Below, one piece after another: positions 1 through 8,237 of a DNA stretch of 63,683 nucleotides. The translations under genes and the position numbers were made by a program. The stretch covers positions 54,521-118,203 of the forward strand of contig NHBO02000034.1 of assembly GCA_002167845.2 (NCBI GenBank), read 5' to 3'. Below the pieces are notes generated by a model. The model did no database searches, was not told the origin of the DNA, and worked only from the letters and a program-made list of their open reading frames with translations. The stretch is from Phycisphaera sp. TMED9 (lineage in GTDB: Bacteria; Planctomycetota; Phycisphaerae; Phycisphaerales; SM1A02). The first letter of the stretch is position 1; each line of letters opens with the position of its first letter.

Positions 1-786
1 ACGCCTCGCGGCGATGCCACCAGACCGGCCGGTCAATCGAAGCCACAGGTCCATGAGCGGATTGATCCGATCCTTGCCGCCATTCAAGAGCTCGAAGGCC
101 GATTCGTCACGGGCGATGCTCGCCGCGGCGAGATCGGCCGTGCACCGTCTCATTCCATCCTCCATCGCACGGAACCAGTCGGTCGTCGAACCCGATTCCA
201 ACGAGTCGCAGGGTCGGATCGCCACCAGAAGTTCCGGTCTGGCGTCCTGCCAGAACACGTACTCGATCGAAACCACCACCACCCGCGGGGATCGCTCGCA
301 CGAGGCCGCGATGGCGGCCGCACCGGGCCGGAGTCGAATCGGTTCACGAGGATCCGTGAATCGTCCCTGAGGCGTGAGCCCCAGAAGCGTGCCGGGAGAA
401 CGCTCGAGCCGCTCGAGCACATGACGCTTCATTCGATCCATGGAAGCCGGGTCATCGGGATTGATCCCGAACACCCCGAGCCGTCGGAAAAATCGGAATC
501 GCGAGAGTTGCTCGCTCGCCATCGGCATGAGAATGTCCCGATGGGGCATGAGACTTCGCCAGAGCACGAGACCGACCAGCGGGTCCCACCACGACGAATG
601 ACTGATCAAGGCGATCAGGGGGCGATCCCCGTTGGACGCCTCCTCGATGACCTCCCGACTTCCGTCGAGAAGTCGCAACGCATGAAAGCGTCGCACCACG
701 AGTCGATTCGCGTACCAGGAGAAGAAGCGGCGAAATGCAGGAGACGGTCGATCTTCGATCAGCCCGTCATCACCGGTTCCCGACAT
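1..786 (-). CDS. PlsC-family acyltransferase, 3' end cut by window edge
   Basis: The frame is open from an ATG at 786 to the window edge, giving 262 residues with the C terminus missing. It has the acyltransferase motif HX4D at about residues 63-68 (HSSWWD) and the downstream block TPQGRF at about 138-143, which stands where most family members have PEGT. The family moves an acyl chain to a lipid hydroxyl at the inner membrane. The start lies inside the end of the CrtI-like gene (28-base overlap), so the two are translationally coupled. In staphyloxanthin-type pathways an acyltransferase finishes the pigment, so carotenoid acylation is the likely job here; ordinary phospholipid synthesis is the alternative. 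Confidence 0.8.
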   Translation of the reverse strand, partial: MSGTGDDGLIEDRPSPAFRRFFSWYANRLVVRRFHALRLLDGSREVIEEASNGDRPLIALISHSSWWDPLVGLVLWRSLMPHRDILMPMASEQLSRFRFFRRLGVFGINPDDPASMDRMKRHVLERLERSPGTLLGLTPQGRFTDPREPIRLRPGAAAIAASCERSPRVVVVSIEYVFWQDARPELLVAIRPCDSLESGSTTDWFRAMEDGMRRCTADLAAASIARDESAFELLNGGKDRINPLMDLWLRLTGRSGGIAARR

Positions 787-2351
787 GCTTCCTCCTGCCC
801 GGAATTCGGCGTTCGCGGATCACCGATCCCAAGATCGTCTGCGGCGGCGATGGCGGCGGTGACGCCACTCATGAGCACCATGGGAACACCCGGGCCCGGA
901 TTGGCACTTCCTCCGGCAAGATACAGATTCCGAAGCACCCGACTTCGATTTCTCGGCTTGAATCCACCCGCCAGACGACCGTGGCTCGCCAGCCCGTAGA
1001 TCGCGCCTCCTTCGGCGTTGTACATCCGATCGATGTCCTGCGGCGTGAGATGACGTTCGACGACGATGTGGGACTCGAGATCCTCCATCCCCATCCGCTT
1101 CAGCTTGTCGATGACCACGGGGCGGTACTGCTCGAGCAATCCACCGCGGCCGTGCCACTCCTGCCCGGGGCGGAGATAGGGCGTGTGAATGAGGGCGTAG
1201 AGCGCCTCTCCTCCCTCCGGAGCCTGCCCTGGATCGGTCCGGCTGGGAACTGCGAGATAGATCGATGGATCACGGGCTGGAATACCCCGATCATAAATGT
1301 CGGCGAATTCCTCCCTCGGGTTGCGACTGAAGAGGAAGTCATGGTGCAGCAAGTGGTCGTATTGCCGATCAAGTCCCAGATAGAAGACCACGCCGCTGCA
1401 GGCGGGCTTGTACTTCCGGCCGATCTTCGCCTGTTCGTTGAGGGCTCGATCGTCACCCATCAGGTCACGGTAGGTGCGTTGCACATCGCAGTTGCTCACC
1501 ACGAGATCGGCCTTGATGACTCTTCCGTCCTCGAGTTCGACGCCGGAGGTTCGCTTCCCGTCGTGAATGATCTTGCTCACCCCGGTACCCAGAATGATCT
1601 CCGCCTCTTCTTCGCGAAGGATCTTCTCCAGGCTTCCCGCGATCATCCGCGTGCCACCCATCGCGTAACAGCACCCGTGATCGACCTGAGCGGCCGCGAT
1701 CAGCGTGAGGATCGCCGGCGCGAGGAACGGGCTGGATCCGACGTACTGCAGAAAGTGCTCGCAGAGCTGGGCGACGTGAGGTTCTCGAATGTGCTTGTGG
1801 ATCGTCGCCCCGACGTTGGAATGCATGCGCATCGCCAAGACGTCCTTGAGAATGCCCGGCTCCGTGGTCGGCGTGGCCCGCATCATGTCCGGGATTCCGC
1901 CGATGTCCTTGTAGAAGAAGACCTTCTCGCTCAGTCCGTACATCCGCCGGCTGTAGTTGATGAACGAGCGCCAGCCATCACCGGCTCCCGCACCCGGGAA
2001 CTGCCGATCGAGGGCCGTGGCCATCACCTCGAGATCACTTCGAAGATCGAGAACCGTCCCGTCTTCATACATGCATCGCCACTGTGGATCGAGATCGACG
2101 ATGTCGACGTAGTCCGACACCGTTCTCCCGGTCCGCTCGATGATGCCGCGAATGACCTGGGGCATCGTGAGGATGGTCGGCCCCATGTCGAAGGAGAATC
2201 CGGACTCCTGAAGAACGTTCATCTTCCCACCGAGGTGGTCGTTCCGGTCGATGATGGTGACGTCCAAGCCTCGGGTGCGGAGTTCGACCGCAGAGGCCAG
2301 ACCGGCCAATCCGCCTCCCACCACCACTGCTCTGGTTCGTTCCGTCGACAT
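759..2351 (-). CDS. CrtI-family carotenoid desaturase/oxidase
   Basis: A 530-residue FAD-dependent amine-oxidase-fold protein of the phytoene desaturase family. An N-terminal dinucleotide-binding motif (VVGGGLAGL, about 10-18) and the family's C-terminal signature LAGGSANPGPGVPM (about 478-491) are both visible. It lies in the leftward unit aldehyde dehydrogenase - this gene - acyltransferase, and a second CrtI-like gene starts just across the divergent promoter region. In C30 carotenoid pathways one paralogue (CrtN) desaturates and the other (CrtP) oxidises the terminal methyl. The pairing with aldehyde dehydrogenase makes the CrtP-like oxidase role plausible for this copy, but the sequence alone does not decide which is which. 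Confidence 0.85.
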   Translation of the reverse strand: MSTERTRAVVVGGGLAGLASAVELRTRGLDVTIIDRNDHLGGKMNVLQESGFSFDMGPTILTMPQVIRGIIERTGRTVSDYVDIVDLDPQWRCMYEDGTVLDLRSDLEVMATALDRQFPGAGAGDGWRSFINYSRRMYGLSEKVFFYKDIGGIPDMMRATPTTEPGILKDVLAMRMHSNVGATIHKHIREPHVAQLCEHFLQYVGSSPFLAPAILTLIAAAQVDHGCCYAMGGTRMIAGSLEKILREEEAEIILGTGVSKIIHDGKRTSGVELEDGRVIKADLVVSNCDVQRTYRDLMGDDRALNEQAKIGRKYKPACSGVVFYLGLDRQYDHLLHHDFLFSRNPREEFADIYDRGIPARDPSIYLAVPSRTDPGQAPEGGEALYALIHTPYLRPGQEWHGRGGLLEQYRPVVIDKLKRMGMEDLESHIVVERHLTPQDIDRMYNAEGGAIYGLASHGRLAGGFKPRNRSRVLRNLYLAGGSANPGPGVPMVLMSGVTAAIAAADDLGIGDPRTPNSGQEEACREPVMTG

Positions 2352-2434
2352 GCTGTCTTCGCTCCAGTTTCGTGCCCGCTGGATTGTCCGCGGGCGGTTT
2401 CAAGATCCTGTCACACTCGGTCGGCTCGCTTCGC

Positions 2435-3943
2435 TCAACTCGAATCCGGCGGCGGTGTGACTCCTCGCCCCCACCGCCGAACCATCTTCTCAAGCATTCG
2501 CTTCGACCGTGTATCGGGCTCACCCGCGGGAATCCGCCAGCGGCCAGTCCGGGAGACCACCACCGGACGGGTCATGGCCAGAAGCCCTTCCGTCCCCCGA
2601 CTGCTCCCCCAGCCACTTCCGCCCACCGGAGAGAGCGTCGCGGCGGGATGAGCGCTGGGAATGACGCAATCGTTGATGGTGACCAGACCGCCTCCGAGGG
2701 CGGGAACGAGCCGATCGACTCGACGCCGATCCGCGGAGAAGACACTGGTGGCCAGATGCTTCCCACCCCGGCGATGCAGGGCAAGGAGTTCTTCTTCAGT
2801 TCGCCAGGCGCGGACCACCAGCAGTGGCCCGAAGTGCTCCGCATCGAATGCCTCCGCGTCGAGCGGGCAGTCGAGGATGGCCTGCGGCCTCACCCGCCGT
2901 CCGTCGGCCGGGTCGGCGACGAGCGCCGCGGGACGACCTCCGCGATTGATCGCATCTTCGACGAGCCGGCGATGTCGATCCGCCGCGGCATCGTCGATCA
3001 CCTCGCGTTTTGCGGCCCCGGCCGCGAGCGGTACGAGGGCGGCGGCGAATTCCGCGTGCCGATCCGCGTGCACGAGCACTCGCCTGGGAGCCATGCACGT
3101 CTGGCCGGCATTCATGGTCACCGCGGCCCAGATGCTGCGGGCGGCGACGACCGGATCAGCATCATCCAGCAGGATGGCGGAATCACATCCGGAGAGTTCG
3201 AGCGTGGTGGGCAGCAGACGCCCCGCCGCCGACTCGGCGACCAGCGTGCCGATCGCGGTCGAACCGGTGAAGACCACATGGTCGAGATCCGGCTCCAGGA
3301 GCAGACGGCCACCGTCCGCTCGCTCAGATGACGTGATCACGAGCTCCGATCGGGAAAGTCCCGCCTCGCCCGCGAGTTCCACAAGCCGCCGCTGCGTCCG
3401 CGGCGATCGCTCGCTCGGCTTGACGATCACCCGGTTCCCCGCGACCACCGCTTGCAGGATCTGGATACCAAGGAGTTGGATGGGATAGTTCCAGGTTCCG
3501 ATGATGCCGACCCGGCCCAACGGAACCCTTCTGACCAATCCCTGCTGTCCGAGGAGCCACCAGGGTCGACCCGCCAACCGACGGTCCTTCAGCACGCGTC
3601 CCGCTCGCCGAGCATGCCACCGGCACGAAGCGACCAGAGGCATCACTTCGGCGGTCACCGTCTCCCAACGCGGTTTTCCAGTTTCAGATTCTGCCAGGGA
3701 CGAGAGGACATCCAGATCTGCGGCCACCAGTCTTCCGAATCGACTGGCCCACGCTCGGCGCTCGGGAGATCCCGGCAAACCCAGATCTCCGATCTTCGTC
3801 GCAGAATCCATCGGGTTGGACTGATTCGGGATCATGAGAGGATCACCATGCTCCGGTCCGGCCACGACCTCCGCCGCGCTTCGTGCGGCCGAGGGATCGG
3901 ACTTCTGGGATGCCGGTTCATTGATGGTCGACTCTGAAGGCAT
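2435..3943 (-). CDS. Aldehyde dehydrogenase of the carotenoid cluster
   Basis: A 502-residue NAD(P)-dependent aldehyde dehydrogenase. Visible elements are the substrate-side Asn in GTWNYP (N152), the cofactor Lys in VKPSERS (K175), the Rossmann block FTGSTAIG, the general base Glu in LELSG (E249) and the catalytic Cys in AGQTCMAP (C283). Family members oxidise an aldehyde to an acid. Beside two CrtI-like enzymes the expected substrate is a carotenoid aldehyde, as for the 4,4'-diaponeurosporen-4-al step of staphyloxanthin synthesis. I chose the ATG at 3943 because the open frame upstream (to 4210) runs antisense into the divergent gene and shows no ALDH character. It is the first gene of the leftward unit, 83 bases before the CrtI-like gene. 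Confidence 0.85.
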   Translation of the reverse strand: MPSESTINEPASQKSDPSAARSAAEVVAGPEHGDPLMIPNQSNPMDSATKIGDLGLPGSPERRAWASRFGRLVAADLDVLSSLAESETGKPRWETVTAEVMPLVASCRWHARRAGRVLKDRRLAGRPWWLLGQQGLVRRVPLGRVGIIGTWNYPIQLLGIQILQAVVAGNRVIVKPSERSPRTQRRLVELAGEAGLSRSELVITSSERADGGRLLLEPDLDHVVFTGSTAIGTLVAESAAGRLLPTTLELSGCDSAILLDDADPVVAARSIWAAVTMNAGQTCMAPRRVLVHADRHAEFAAALVPLAAGAAKREVIDDAAADRHRRLVEDAINRGGRPAALVADPADGRRVRPQAILDCPLDAEAFDAEHFGPLLVVRAWRTEEELLALHRRGGKHLATSVFSADRRRVDRLVPALGGGLVTINDCVIPSAHPAATLSPVGGSGWGSSRGTEGLLAMTRPVVVSRTGRWRIPAGEPDTRSKRMLEKMVRRWGRGVTPPPDSS

Positions 3944-4077
3944 CGAGGAGCTCCAAGGCCTTTTCGACCCGATCGATGTTCGCGGGTAGTCTACCGCCGG
4001 ATTCGACCATCTCCGCGGCCTTCGGGCCCGAGAGGCCGATTTCGCATCCAGAATCTCCTCCAGACGAAACGACTTCC
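3944..4077. promoter_or_regulatory. Divergent promoter region of the carotenoid cluster
   Basis: These 134 bases separate the diverging starts of the aldehyde dehydrogenase and the second CrtI-like gene, so promoters for both units should lie here. I see no convincing -35/-10 pair or operator palindrome. Confidence 0.45.
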
Positions 4078-5661
4078 ATGATTGCCCCGCTTCCCTCCTC
4101 GAAGACCGCCGACAAACCAAGTATCGCGATCGTCGGGGCCGGACCTGGCGGGCTCGCCGCCGGCATGCTCCTCGCCCGGGCTGGGGCCGACGTGACGATT
4201 CACGAAGCACAGCCAGTCATCGGCGGGCGAACCCGACGCACCGAGGTCGGCGACTTCGCTTTCGACACCGGCCCGACGTTCTTCATGATGCCCTGGGTGC
4301 TCGAGGAGGTCTTTTCGGCCTGTGACCGCCGATTGTCCGACTACGCCGACCTCCATCGACTCGACCCGATGTACCGACTTCTGATCGGTCGACCCGATCA
4401 GGATCCGCTGCAGATCGATGCCACCCAGGACGTCGAACGGATGGCGGCGACTCTCGATGGCATCGAACCCGGCGATGGCGCGGCCTTTCGCCGATTCATG
4501 CACGAGAACCGGCGCAAGCTCGAGTTGATGACGCCGATCCTGCGTCGACCGATCCGGTCACCGCTCGATCTCCTCCGCATGGACACATTGAAGGCCGGCC
4601 CGACGATCAAGCCGTGGCAGTCGGTCCATGGCCATCTCTCGAGCCACTTCAAGAACGAACACGTCCGACTCGCACTCTCGTTTCAGAGCAAATACCTAGG
4701 CATGAGCCCCTTCGAGTGCCCGAGCCTGTTCTCCATCCTGCCTTTCATCGAATACGAGTACGGCGTCTGGCATCCCAAGGGCGGTTGCAACCAGTTGATC
4801 GCGGCGATGGCCAACGTCTTCACCGAACTCGGCGGCCGAATCCACGTCGACGACCCGGTCGAGGGAATCGAGTTTGAAGGCCGACGGGCGACCGGTGTCC
4901 GATCGAGAACCGGCATGCATCGGTACGACGACGTCGTGGTGAATGCGGATGCGACATGGGCGTTGAAGAATCTGATCCCCGCGGGCCTTCGTCGAAAATG
5001 GTCCGACCCCAAGGTCGATTCCAAGAAGTACTCCTGCAGCACCTTCATGCTGTACCTCGGCATCGAAGGCGAGGTCGATCTACCCCATCACACGATCTAC
5101 ACCTCTCGGACGTATCGAGAGAACCTGGATGACATCGGGTCGGGACGCCTCACCGAGGATGCCTCCACCTACCTCCACAACCCGTCCGCCCTCGATCCGA
5201 GCCTCGCACCCGAAGGCTGCAGTTCGCTCTACGTCCTGGTTCCGACCCCCAACGACCGAGCCGACATCGACTGGGACGAAGAGGGGCCGGCACTTCGAGA
5301 AGCGACGCTTGAAAAACTCGAATCCGTCTTCGGCATCAAAGACCTCCGCGCCCGAATCCGGGTCGAAAAGACGGTCACCCCGGCCGACTGGGCCGCGGAA
5401 CGGATCAACCACGGGGCCACCTTCAACCTTGCACACGGACTCGATCAGATGCTCCATCGGCGACCTCAGCACAAGCTCGAGGAGGTCGATGGCGTCTGGC
5501 TGGTGGGCGGTGGTACGCACCCGGGCTCCGGACTCCCGGTGATCTTCCTCTCGTCCCAGATCACCGCAGGCCTCCTCTGCAAGAGGCACGGGCTCCAGAC
5601 ACCCCATGCGTGGCAGCCGCTCGCCGAGGCGATCGGCGCGGGCGAACCGAGTTCGTCGTAG
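4078..5661 (+). CDS. Second CrtI-family carotenoid desaturase (CrtN-like)
   Basis: A 527-residue FAD-dependent desaturase-family protein, paralogous to the gene at 759-2351. It opens with IAIVGAGPGGLAAGMLLARA, the dinucleotide-binding beta-alpha-beta unit at about 16-35, and ends with VWLVGGGTHPGSGLP, the family's C-terminal FAD/substrate signature. It should act at the membrane on phytoene- or diapophytoene-like polyenes. The ATG at 4078 immediately precedes the conserved start of the fold; the open frame before it is antisense to the divergent gene. The tryptophan dioxygenase gene follows after 10 bases and is very likely co-transcribed. Confidence 0.85.
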   Translation: MIAPLPSSKTADKPSIAIVGAGPGGLAAGMLLARAGADVTIHEAQPVIGGRTRRTEVGDFAFDTGPTFFMMPWVLEEVFSACDRRLSDYADLHRLDPMYRLLIGRPDQDPLQIDATQDVERMAATLDGIEPGDGAAFRRFMHENRRKLELMTPILRRPIRSPLDLLRMDTLKAGPTIKPWQSVHGHLSSHFKNEHVRLALSFQSKYLGMSPFECPSLFSILPFIEYEYGVWHPKGGCNQLIAAMANVFTELGGRIHVDDPVEGIEFEGRRATGVRSRTGMHRYDDVVVNADATWALKNLIPAGLRRKWSDPKVDSKKYSCSTFMLYLGIEGEVDLPHHTIYTSRTYRENLDDIGSGRLTEDASTYLHNPSALDPSLAPEGCSSLYVLVPTPNDRADIDWDEEGPALREATLEKLESVFGIKDLRARIRVEKTVTPADWAAERINHGATFNLAHGLDQMLHRRPQHKLEEVDGVWLVGGGTHPGSGLPVIFLSSQITAGLLCKRHGLQTPHAWQPLAEAIGAGEPSSS

Positions 5662-5671
5662 CATTCCCTGC

Positions 5672-6454
5672 GTGGAACTCACTTACGCCAGCTATCTTCG
5701 TATTCCCGAACTTCTCTCGCTTCAGGTCCCCGAATCCGACGGGCCCGAACATGACGAGATGCTGTTCATCATCATTCACCAGGTCTATGAACTGTGGTTC
5801 AAGCAACAGATCCACGAGACCGAAGGACTGCGAAAGCGGCTGGACGAGGGCGACCTCGATGGTGCCGCGAGCACGCTTGATCGAATCCTCACCATCCTGA
5901 AGACGATGGTGAAGCAGATCGACGTCCTGGAGACGATGACCCCGGTCTCATTCCTCTCGTTCCGTTCGTTCCTCGCGAATTCGAGTGGATTCCAGTCGGC
6001 CCAGTTCCGTGAGTGGGAGTTCATGCTCGGATACAAGCGACCCGGGCCGCTGAAGAACTACGCCGCGGACAGCCCCGAGCATGCCGCCCTCGAGCGACGG
6101 CTGGCCGAACCCTCGATCTGGCGATCACTCCTCCAATACCTTCGCTCGGAGAAGGTCTCCGTTCCGCAAGAGCTTCTCGACGCGCCGATCGATGCGGCCA
6201 CCGAATCATGCCCTGAGTTCCAACCGGAGTTGATTCGCATCTATCGCGACCATCCGCCCCTGAGGAATCTCTGCGAACGATTCGTCGATCTCGACGAAGG
6301 CATCCAGGAGTGGCGATACCGACACGTGAAGATGGTCGAAAGGACCATCGGTTTCAAGCGAGGAACCGGCGGCTCACCCGGCGTCGCGTACCTTCGCGAA
6401 ACGCTCTTTCGGCCGCTCTTCCCGGACCTCTGGGAGATTCGTACCGAATTGTGA
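5672..6454 (+). CDS. kynA: Tryptophan 2,3-dioxygenase
   Basis: A 260-residue heme enzyme that opens the indole ring of tryptophan to N-formylkynurenine. Family landmarks are present: HDEMLFIIIHQVYELWFK with the active-site His (H36), FRSF with the substrate-carboxylate Arg (R98), SSGFQS, REWEFMLG, and the heme-ligand His in YRHVKMVERTIG (about H218), followed by KRGTGGSPGVAYL. The start is the GTG at 5672, where family similarity begins; an upstream ATG at 5606 would add residues read from the end of the preceding gene. No kynurenine formamidase or kynureninase lies in the window, and its place directly behind a carotenoid gene is unexpected. Confidence 0.93.
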   Translation: MELTYASYLRIPELLSLQVPESDGPEHDEMLFIIIHQVYELWFKQQIHETEGLRKRLDEGDLDGAASTLDRILTILKTMVKQIDVLETMTPVSFLSFRSFLANSSGFQSAQFREWEFMLGYKRPGPLKNYAADSPEHAALERRLAEPSIWRSLLQYLRSEKVSVPQELLDAPIDAATESCPEFQPELIRIYRDHPPLRNLCERFVDLDEGIQEWRYRHVKMVERTIGFKRGTGGSPGVAYLRETLFRPLFPDLWEIRTEL

Positions 6455-6521
6455 GTGCGACTCCCTGATTTCCAGCGGGTCCTTCGAGCCGCCTTGATAC
6501 GCTGGAATTCTGGAGAGCGCC

Positions 6522-8132
6522 ATGATCCCGCTACACGTCACCATCGCCACGGCGACCGCCATTCTGTCGATCGTCGCCAACCCCGCTGTCGCCCAGAATC
6601 AGTCCGACTCACTCTCGCCGCTCGTCACCGGTGGCGTCCCGTTCCGGGTCGAGATGGAGCTCGTCGACTGGGTCGGCGACGATCTTCCCGCCATTCATTC
6701 CGCGGCGTATGCGACGCTGGACGAGCAGCTCCTTCTGGTCGGTGGCAAGACCTCCGGGCTCCACAACTTCACCTGCGATCCCGATGTGAACTGGCCCGCG
6801 GCCGATTTCAACGGCACGCTCATGGTGGTGGACCTCAAGACCCGTGACACCTTCACCCGGCCGCTCGCCGACGTCGCGTCCGGGCTGGCCCCGAACCAGA
6901 TCGCGTCCCTCTCCTCGAGCAATCCGCTCTCGCACCAGTCGGGCGAACGACTCGTGTCCCTCGGCGGATACGGCATCGACGAGCACGGAGACTACGTCAC
7001 GTTCTCGACGCTTCGCGTCCTCGACGTGGCAGGCGTCATCGGCTGGGGGCGTGGCGATCGCACCCAGCTCGCCGATCACATCCACTTCCACGAGGCGCCG
7101 GAGAATGCACCGCCCGACTTCTTCACGATCTGCGGCGGCGTCCTGATCGAGAACGGGGACGAGTTCTGGTCGTGCCTGGGCCAGAACTTCCAGGGCGGTT
7201 ACGTCGACCTGAACGCCTGTCCGTCGATCGGAACCACGCAGGTCTACACCAAGAGCATCCGACGCTTCGCCCTCGACGCATTCCGTCCCGACGCACCCCC
7301 GGTCTATCTCGGCGAGACCGCGTCGCCACCGGCGTGGGCTCGCCGGCGTGACCTCAACGTGCTCCCCGCCGTCGTCCCCGGCGGCGACGGCGCCGTGGCC
7401 CTGGCCGGCGTGTTCACGCTGGAGGAAGGAATCTGGACGGCACCGATCGTGATCGATCCGCAAGGCGAGATGTCGATGGGTGATCCCGACGTCCCGGGAA
7501 CGCTGCTTCAGGGGTTCAATGCCTACGAGTCCGGAAGACTCTCGCTCTGGTCGGAGCTTCGCCGCGAGAACTGGTTCCTGACCTTCGGGGGACTGGGCTT
7601 CCAGGTGCTCGCGGAGGGCACGCTGGTCGAGAACTACAACATCCCCTATTCGAACGAAACACTCGCCGTCCGGTACGCCCCCGACACCGATTCTTGGAGC
7701 CAGCATCTCATCGGCACCTCGTACCCTTTGAGCACGGATGAGAACGGTAACGCGTGGTTCAACGGCACGGAGACCCTGACCATCCCGCTCGTCGACCAGT
7801 CACGCCGGCAGATCGATCTCGATGCGATCACCGAACCGACCTCGGTGGCCTATCTCTACGGCGGAATCATCGCCAACGGCCCGGGCATCGTGACCTTCCC
7901 GAACACGTTCGCATCGAACCAGTTGTTCGAGGTCATCCTGGTTCCCGGCCCGGGCTGCTCCGCCGACCTCGACGGCGACGGCACGGTGGACGCCGCCGAT
8001 CTTGCCACCCTGCTCCTCGCCTGGGGACGCGTTCCACCGGGCACGCCCGCGGACCTCAACGCCGACGGCGTCGTGAGCAGTGCGGATCTGGGCTGGATGA
8101 TCGGTGCGTGGGGCGTCTGCCCGGGGCCTTGA
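6522..8132 (+). CDS. Secreted Kelch-like protein with dockerin-like C-terminal tag
   Basis: A 536-residue exported protein of unknown function. A signal peptide spans about residues 1-24 (hydrophobic stretch ending NPAVAQ), and GGAGAG-like purines precede the ATG. The body has spaced GG-turn segments (LLLVGGKTSG, LVSLGGYGID, FLTFGGLGF) reminiscent of a beta-propeller of Kelch type. The last ~60 residues hold two EF-hand-like repeats, DLDGDGTVDAADL and DLNADGVVSSADLG, each followed by an AWG motif. The same type of tag ends the proteins at 44535-46079 and 49603-50754. The tag probably directs surface sorting or calcium-dependent anchoring; no cohesin partner is seen here. Confidence 0.75.
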   Translation: MIPLHVTIATATAILSIVANPAVAQNQSDSLSPLVTGGVPFRVEMELVDWVGDDLPAIHSAAYATLDEQLLLVGGKTSGLHNFTCDPDVNWPAADFNGTLMVVDLKTRDTFTRPLADVASGLAPNQIASLSSSNPLSHQSGERLVSLGGYGIDEHGDYVTFSTLRVLDVAGVIGWGRGDRTQLADHIHFHEAPENAPPDFFTICGGVLIENGDEFWSCLGQNFQGGYVDLNACPSIGTTQVYTKSIRRFALDAFRPDAPPVYLGETASPPAWARRRDLNVLPAVVPGGDGAVALAGVFTLEEGIWTAPIVIDPQGEMSMGDPDVPGTLLQGFNAYESGRLSLWSELRRENWFLTFGGLGFQVLAEGTLVENYNIPYSNETLAVRYAPDTDSWSQHLIGTSYPLSTDENGNAWFNGTETLTIPLVDQSRRQIDLDAITEPTSVAYLYGGIIANGPGIVTFPNTFASNQLFEVILVPGPGCSADLDGDGTVDAADLATLLLAWGRVPPGTPADLNADGVVSSADLGWMIGAWGVCPGP

Positions 8133-8190
8133 AGCCCGGAGACTCAAAGCCCGGAGACTCAAAGCCCGGAGACTCGAGGCCCGGAGACTC
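8131..8190. repeat. Four tandem 15-bp repeats
   Basis: Four head-to-tail copies of a 15-base unit (RARGCCCGGAGACTC) run from the stop codon of the upstream gene into the short convergent intergenic space; a partial fifth copy (gaggactcc) follows. Copies differ only at their first three positions. The unit length is a multiple of three and the array begins at the stop codon, so a stop-codon change would extend the upstream protein with an in-frame repeat. Confidence 0.9.
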
Positions 8191-8237
8191 GAGGACTCCA
8201 CTCTTCTCGACTGTTCACGTCTTCAACTTGGAGCGGG

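Noticed and set aside
8131-8190. CRISPR array
   Set aside because: The 15-bp units are directly adjacent, without spacers, and no cas genes are present.
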